Assembly (NCBI RefSeq): GCF_051020975.1
Contig: NC_135040.1
Coordinates: 3,031,501 to 3,095,500, forward strand
From: Osmia lignaria lignaria
Lineage: Eukaryota > Arthropoda > Insecta > Hymenoptera > Megachilidae
DNA length: 64,000 nt
Direction: 5' to 3'
Made by a program: the position numbers and the translations under genes. Below are positions 61,701 through 64,000 of this stretch, piece by piece (positions within the stretch are counted from its first letter, which is position 1; each line of letters starts with the position of its first letter). The notes under the pieces were generated by a model. The model did not search any database, was not told the origin of the DNA, and saw only the letters and a list, made by a program, of their open reading frames with translations.

Positions 61701-64000
61701 ATTCCAAAACCTTAAATGATTATTTTATTAATTCGATGATTTTATTGAAAATTATTATTTGGAATTTTACCTTTTGAATATGCCCACCCCAAGACATTAC
61801 CACCTCTTCAAAGTGATCGATCACTCCTTTATTCTTCTCCAGCATCTCGTCTGTAACTTTTGGATCATGGAATTCCATAATATCTGGCATCGTCAATAAA
61901 AGATCTCCTTCGATTCGGTCTATCGTCCTAAATAAAAAAGTAAATTGATATTCTTTTTTTGAAAAAAAAAATAGAGAAGATTAATACTGACCATTCAACT
62001 TTGGTGATCAGTTTCTTCAGATATGACAAGATATCGTTTTTGCTTCGATCAATCGAACGCCGCACGTCATCTGTGTCTTTTATGGCGGATGCTGTTTTGC
62101 TCGATGGTTGATCGAAGGTTGAAGATACTGTATAATCGGTTCTTAATCTACTACTTTTCTTTTGCGCCGCTGGTTTCTCTTCTTCCATTTCCTCTGTTTC
62201 TTTTACCAAACCATCACCACTGCTCACCTCGAACTTTTTAGACATCGCTATGGATACACTGCGAAACTCTGACGGTCTTCTAAGAATTGAACTCTGTCGA
62301 ATATAATTTAGAATGATAATCAATTATTTTAATTCTTTCGATTATATATACCCGGGCCTGAAGGATATCGGTTAAATTCTCCTCCTCGTCTGTAGGTTCT
62401 TTCCGAATTTCTGCAAATTGCGGTCCTCTAAATTGATGTTCCACCAGTGGTTTAAACACCTTTGGTAAAAAAAGAAGGAAACCAGTTACATTTCCGATAG
62501 GAATAAAAACGCTCTTCTCTTGATTCAAAAGTTCACAGTGATCTCCTCCGAAGAGTCGCTATGGCAACCAGACCCGATATACATGGTGTCGTAATTTTGA
62601 CTAAGTCCAAAACCCAACTTTCGAACCTCATATCTCGGAAACCAAAAGCGTGCACCGAATAATATTCAAGGTGGCTACTGTGGAGGTCAAGGTCTATCAC
62701 CATACCAAGTTTGGTCACGATCCGATGAGTCTTCCCGGACGCGTCGGATATATTATAGCCTTTATCTGATTTTTTCGAGAAAAAGTCAAGAGAAGAGCGA
62801 GAAAAAATCAAGAGAAGAGCGAAACTCAGAGTAATTGAATTAGTGATTGTAAAAAGGCGTTATCATGGTACCTGTGCAAGCATTCTGTTCATCGAAAGCA
62901 AAAATCTTCCTTGCAAAGATCCGACAACCAAGTAATTCGTTATCTCTTCGTCGCATTCTTGGTACGAATCAAAAGGCGGTACACCCTCGTCCTTTGTTCT
63001 TAAAAAATAAAATAAGGTGACGTCGTGTAAATCATTCCTACTGCCATCCAATTCGCCGCATATTATGTGGAGAACAGGTACTTTCTCTACTTTTTCCACC
63101 ATTTTCTGTAATTGTATTCAATTCGTTTATCGAATTTCCATTTGCGAATCTATGAAATATTAAATATATACTTTAGTTCGAATGTATTTGTGCTCCTCTT
63201 CAGGGGATGGCACGAAATTTATGCTCACTAAGGAAATAAAAAATATTTTCAATCAATTGATTAACAGTAAATTATTTATTTCATTATTTTACCAGAATCA
63301 TAACTCTTGGATTCCTCTTTTTTTAAAGAAAACACTGATGGTTCTCCACTACCCATTTCCTTAGATTTATCGTCTCCTTCCTGCTGTTCTTCTTCTCCTT
63401 CTCGTTCTTCTTCCGCATCTTGTTCTTCTTCCTCCTCTACACGATATTCTCCTTCTTCTTCATCGTCTTCACCCTCGTCCTCTTTATCTTCTTCATCGCC
63501 AATTTCGATTACTTCGCTGACAGCAGTGGACGATGACTCTTTACTAGATTCAATAGTCATCGAAGACATTTCTAATTGTTTCAGCAGAGCTAGTGGATCG
63601 AGTTTTCGCTCCTGTTTGCTCTTCTTTATTTTTCTCCTACTTTTTCTGATTTTCTTTGATTCCGAATCCATTTTTCCTGATCAAAGAATTAATGAAAGTT
63701 TCTGTTCGAGTGCAGACAGTGAAGTTTTCATTCAATTTTTTAATAATAGTTTGTGCAGAATATTTTAGTGCAAAATATGTTTAAACACGTGCAATAAAAA
63801 AAAAAGAAAAATACAGGTTACCAGCATTTCGGATTAATCTACGACCTTTCCTTTTCATCGCGAGGGCTGTCAGTGCAGCCAGTTTGTTCGCCTGTTTGCC
63901 TGTCGTTTATTAATCGATTAAATAATTTGAAAATTCATTTTTAATGAACAGAAGCTACTTACTTTCCCAAACATCTATCTCTTGCTGAACAATCTCTGTA
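37488..64000 (-). CDS. DNAH10: Axonemal dynein heavy chain 10 (inner-arm), 5' end outside window
   Basis: Fifty-seven minus-strand exons join with consistent phase at every junction, giving about 4,882 codons to the stop at 37488-37490. Human DNAH10 has about 4,470. Residue blocks typical of DNAH10 and not of other dyneins are present throughout, such as [56 protein letters not shown] and the C-terminal RRNAMGVGLVFEA. The protein is the motor subunit of an inner dynein arm (I1/f beta type) that slides doublet microtubules; in insects it is expected only in sperm flagella and ciliated sensory neurons. The domain blocks with exon coordinates are listed separately. Introns are mostly short, but several are swollen by nested transposons. 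The most 5' exons continue beyond base 64000. Confidence 0.97.
39429..39680 (+). mobile_element. TGTAGG-family MITE, 252 bp, 4-bp target duplication TATT
   Basis: The left end is TGTAGGAGAGGAG and the right end ACTAAACGCCTACA. TATT stands at 39425-39428 and at 39681-39684. Both ends share an inner TTTCGTCTC box in inverted orientation, giving imperfect terminal repeats of about 45 bp. TGT...ACA ends with a 4-bp duplication fit Ginger-type elements; a short LTR-like element is the alternative. Confidence 0.8.
39958..40392 (+). mobile_element. Rearranged pair of TGTAGG-family copies
   Basis: The first copy spans 39958-40163. Its right half and the next 54 bp are an inverted duplicate of 58311 to about 58500. 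At 40217/40218 the sequence jumps directly into the interior of another family copy, which ends near 40390 in CGCCTACA. The second copy lacks its left end. Confidence 0.75.
40824..42313 (-). CDS. DNAH10: DNAH10 AAA5
   Basis: Exons 42033-42313, 41820-41974 and 40824-41576. AAA5 has no working nucleotide site in the family. Landmarks are [71 protein letters not shown] and GCTGIFERHKLLFSF. The exon 41820 donor is GTTAGT. Confidence 0.95.
41613..41791. mobile_element. TTAA-bounded MITE, 179 bp, uninterrupted copy
   Basis: TTAA stands at 41609-41612 and 41792-41795. The ends are CACTTTGAACGCCGCGG and the reverse complement of CACTTTGACTGCCACGC. It is a piggyBac-like family, and the same element interrupted by another insertion lies at 45363-45931. 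Confidence 0.75.
42371..42934. mobile_element. Long-arm inverted-repeat element in DNAH10 intron
   Basis: About 100 bp at each end are inverted copies. The left arm reads TTTTATTGAGCTATA then ACACCAAGTTTCAACC; the right arm reads GGTTGAAACCTGGTGTAC then TATAGCTCAATAAAAT. The interior has no transposase. Confidence 0.7.
42968..45064 (-). CDS. DNAH10: DNAH10 stalk and microtubule-binding domain
   Basis: Exons 44848-45064, 44462-44774, 43877-44171 and 42968-43428. The first coiled coil (KKKLSEEKRKEIEDQQK) runs out to the small microtubule-binding head around PVQIVSECVAMLRGVKDISW and GMMSDPAFLRILQEM, then the antiparallel coil (REERELKKLEKAISELNAKY) returns to the ring. The length fits an axonemal dynein stalk. 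The acceptor at 44774 was chosen because it alone keeps the phase and gives SGGIQKIAEAS. The intron between 43428 and 43877 is largely a hAT-like insertion. Confidence 0.93.
43466..43847. mobile_element. hAT-like MITE, 382 bp
   Basis: The ends are CAGTGGCGGCTCG and CGAGCCGCCACTG, perfect 13-bp inverted repeats. The flanks TTGGCAGA (43458-43465) and CTGGCAGG (43848-43855) agree at 6 of 8 positions, as expected for an aged hAT target duplication. The interior contains an open frame of 77 codons with no recognised domain. Confidence 0.8.
44202..44435. repeat. Dispersed repeat, uninterrupted copy
   Basis: It begins ATTATTAGCCAACCCGTGTC and ends near CTAGTTCACTTTAGCTTG. The same sequence at about 48234-48695 is split by a 247-bp insertion, so this copy shows the empty site (GTTTAGTGGATC). 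Confidence 0.75.
45122..46693 (-). CDS. DNAH10: DNAH10 AAA4, Walker B altered
   Basis: Exons 46499-46693, 45954-46408 and 45122-45317. The P-loop GIGGSGKRSVINLASYAAG is intact. The Walker B strand reads IVFVFTSSHIINESFLE; the family pattern at this point is a hydrophobic strand followed by Thr-Asp, and here the Asp is Ser. ATP binding should remain while hydrolysis at AAA4 may be lost. A (TTAA)n microsatellite abuts the acceptor side of the intron upstream of 46408. Confidence 0.94.
45363..45931. mobile_element. TTAA-bounded MITE interrupted by a second element
   Basis: The outer element (ends CACTTTGACTGCCACGC and its complement, TTAA on both sides) matches 41613-41791. The inner element at about 45455-45828 has inverted ends GTGGTACCTCGGTATACGAC and GTCGTATACCGAGATACCAC, and GTATTT stands on both sides of it. 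Confidence 0.75.
46418..46458. repeat. (TTAA)n microsatellite
   Basis: About ten uninterrupted TTAA units lie just upstream of the acceptor of the AAA4 P-loop exon (46408). Confidence 0.9.
46752..49018 (-). CDS. DNAH10: DNAH10 AAA3
   Basis: Exons 48751-49018, 47637-47914, 47297-47561, 47014-47228 and 46752-46940. The P-loop is VGETGTSKTAIINEFL and Walker B is KKLLLFIDDMNMPLVD, followed by GKPGGGRNEVDPRFISMFSV and FNMRDLSRITAGLL. The intron between 47914 and 48751 carries a nested transposon insertion (48368-48614 inside an older repeat). AAA3 nucleotide state gates motor activity in studied dyneins. Confidence 0.95.
48234..48695. mobile_element. Dispersed repeat split by a TGTAGG-family MITE (48368-48614)
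   Basis: The outer repeat is the one at 44202-44435. The inner element begins TGTAGCAGTCG, ends CGATTGCGACA, is 247 bp long, and is flanked by the exact duplication AGTG (48364-48367 and 48615-48618). Confidence 0.85.
49216..50011 (-). CDS. DNAH10: DNAH10 AAA2, regulatory nucleotide site
   Basis: Exons 49853-50011, 49534-49794 and 49216-49470. The P-loop is VGPTGGGKTVVIDTLC and the Walker B region is YILFDGDVDALWIENMNSV, followed by GDLQYASPATVSRAGMVYVD. AAA2 in dyneins binds ATP without turning it over and stabilises the ring. Confidence 0.96.
50160..50179 (+). repeat. Poly-G tract of 20
   Basis: Twenty consecutive G lie in the DNAH10 intron between 50011 and 50896. Such tracts are unstable, and the count may be affected by sequencing error. 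Confidence 0.9.
50235..50771. mobile_element. Nested MITEs in the AAA1-AAA2 intron
   Basis: The outer ends are GTGTCCCAGAAAGAGTG and CACTCTTTCTGGGACAC. Inside, a TTAA-bounded element at 50264-50520 has inverted ends GGGGGTAGACACGGGTAATA and the complement of GGGGCTAGACACGGATAATA (piggyBac-like). Confidence 0.75.
50896..51736 (-). CDS. DNAH10: DNAH10 AAA1, the main ATPase site
   Basis: Exons 51483-51736 and 50896-51423, following the exon ending at 52842. The Walker A loop GPAGTGKT is split: the codon for its first Gly spans the intron between 52842 and 51736. Walker B is WGCFDEFNRID, and then come GIFITMNPGYAGRTELPESV and the LMRALRDMNLPK segment. All expected catalytic residues are present. 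AAA1 hydrolysis drives the dynein power stroke. The intron before this block, almost 1.1 kb, is nearly filled by a nested transposon complex. Confidence 0.97.
51861..52829. mobile_element. Composite transposon filling the linker-AAA1 intron
   Basis: The ends TATACACGGTGTTCCCGAAA and TTTCCGAGATCGTGGTAC (read from the right end inward) form inverted repeats. The right end lies 12 bp inside the intron from the donor of the exon ending at 52842. A complete TGTAGG-family element sits at 52403-52652 (TGTAGCAGTCG ... CGATTGCGACA) with the exact duplication TAAG on both sides. Confidence 0.75.
52842..55468 (-). CDS. DNAH10: DNAH10 linker, DHC_N2 region
   Basis: Exons: 55038-55468, 54492-54655, 54083-54430, 53635-54026, 53445-53582, 53147-53337 and 52842-53017. 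The linker is the lever arm over the AAA ring. Landmarks are KKTGQYFDMDPD/RFTLQNM across the first junction, WIQLQRKWLYLEGIFVGGDI, SRFTFLSDDELLTILGS and GYEYMGLNGRLVVTPLTDR. The intron at 53018-53146 is 129 bp, a multiple of three, and contains no stop, so an unspliced transcript would insert 43 residues after WESQLR. Confidence 0.95.
55543..63105 (-). CDS. DNAH10: DNAH10 tail, DHC_N1 region
   Basis: Exons: 62872-63105, 62352-62558, 61992-62293, 61771-61927, 61447-61710, 60681-60871, 60029-60624, 59675-59968, 59447-59596, 58110-58330, 57895-58044, 57578-57835, 57326-57513, 56989-57268, 56672-56916, 56363-56609 and 55543-55815. The region forms the elongated tail that dimerises or binds intermediate and light chains. 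Recognisable pieces are LPLEEIIEKTADASTML, TYHPPMAGAIYWVRQLF and ITWMEFMSGSILVECQLRF. The intron after 60029 begins with GC, and the intron at 57269-57325 is only 57 bp and free of stops. The 62558 acceptor has a weak pyrimidine tract and is the least certain boundary. Confidence 0.9.
56098..56345. repeat. Low-complexity (ATTTAATT)n stretch
   Basis: TTTAATTA and TTAAATTTAAT words alternate across about 240 bp of the DNAH10 intron before the exon starting at 55815. Neighbouring DNA holds a decayed repeat with TATACGGC and GGCCG words. Confidence 0.7.
58365..59415 (-). mobile_element. TGTAGG-family MITE carrying a nested 785-bp element
   Basis: The outer element (reverse orientation, TGTAGGCG ... 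CTCCTACA) has the exact duplication TTAA at 58361-58364 and 59416-59419. The inner element at 58509-59293 has ends CAGGGTGATCCTCTCGC and GCGAGAGAATCACCCTG with TATA on both sides, and holds about 172-bp tandem copies that include ACGGACCTCTTTAT and TTGACCGCACCATGAAGA. Confidence 0.8.
61183..61428 (-). mobile_element. TGTAGG-family MITE, divergent copy
   Basis: It begins TGTAGGCGTTTAGTGGAG and carries GAGACGGAGACGCCTTTTTC near the other end, where the terminus has decayed. A C-run of 10 lies just upstream. Confidence 0.65.
62559..62871. other. Intron of DNAH10 with open minus frame
   Basis: This intron is open on the minus strand for about 90 codons up to its acceptor. The residues are not dynein-like and the join 62872/62558 is in phase without it. 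I treat it as intronic repeat-like sequence. Confidence 0.5.
63172..64000 (-). CDS. DNAH10: DNAH10 N-terminal extension (basic then very acidic)
   Basis: Exons 63963-64000 (partial), 63822-63899, 63293-63676 and 63172-63227. The third exon starts KMDSESKKIRKSRRKIKK and then runs into a stretch of about 50 residues that is mostly Glu and Asp. This part is not conserved in sequence with vertebrates and explains much of the extra length. Exons 1-3 stay in one open frame across two splice joins, so I take them as coding. The ATG inside the third exon (63671) could instead be the true start if the first two exons belong to the 5' UTR. Confidence 0.7.

Noticed and set aside
62533..62811. 92-codon minus frame inside a DNAH10 intron
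   Set aside because: Residues do not resemble dynein and exons 62872 and 62558 join in phase without it.
63307..63768. Serine-rich 153-codon plus-strand frame
   Set aside because: It is the antisense of GAA/GAG-rich codons in the acidic DNAH10 segment.

Overview
This is eukaryotic nuclear DNA, almost certainly from a hymenopteran insect and most likely a bee. Genes are split by short GT-AG introns, the intergenic DNA is AT-rich with CpG-rich islands near gene starts, and a short run of the insect telomere repeat TTAGG is present. The encoded proteins are ordinary animal proteins. The clade below Insecta is inference. There are no bacterial, viral or CRISPR features. By joining exons at splice sites with matching phase I could rebuild six protein-coding genes.

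Layout: (1) 1.2-2.4 kb, plus: the 3' part of a single-pass membrane protein with PPxY and LPxY motifs, resembling insect Commissureless. (2) 2.4-11.1 kb: intergenic DNA with transposon-derived repeats and one CpG-rich island. (3) 11.1-13.0 kb, plus: complete ACBD3/GCP60 (ACB, Q-rich and GOLD domains), 463 aa in four exons. (4) 16.6-21.5 kb, minus: TMEM151-family protein in six exons; its start-codon exon is not resolved. (5) 21.5-32 kb: intergenic DNA with a CpG-rich presumed TMEM151 promoter, hAT-type, TA-flanked and tandem repeats. (6) 32-35 kb, minus: TPRA1/GPR175-type seven-helix protein with two mutually compatible C-terminal tails. (7) 36.4-37.3 kb, plus: UFSP1, a complete UFM1-specific cysteine protease, divergent from TPRA1 and tail-to-tail with the next gene. 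(8) 37.5-64.0 kb, minus: axonemal dynein heavy chain DNAH10, reconstructed as 57 in-phase exons (about 4,880 codons), lacking only its extreme 5' end.

The genes are unrelated housekeeping or cell-biological loci (Golgi scaffold, UFMylation, membrane proteins, ciliary motor) and do not form a functional cluster. The most unusual content is genomic. The DNAH10 introns hold nested short inverted-repeat transposons, several with exact target-site duplications and with uninterrupted paralogous copies elsewhere in the same gene. There is also a 70-bp copy of the intron 13/exon 14 junction pasted 18 kb away in inverted orientation. At gene level the notable points are a GC-AG intron, two stop-free introns whose lengths are multiples of three, loss of the AAA4 Walker-B aspartate in DNAH10, and an alternative tail of TPRA1. 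I found no evidence for a wholly new biological system.
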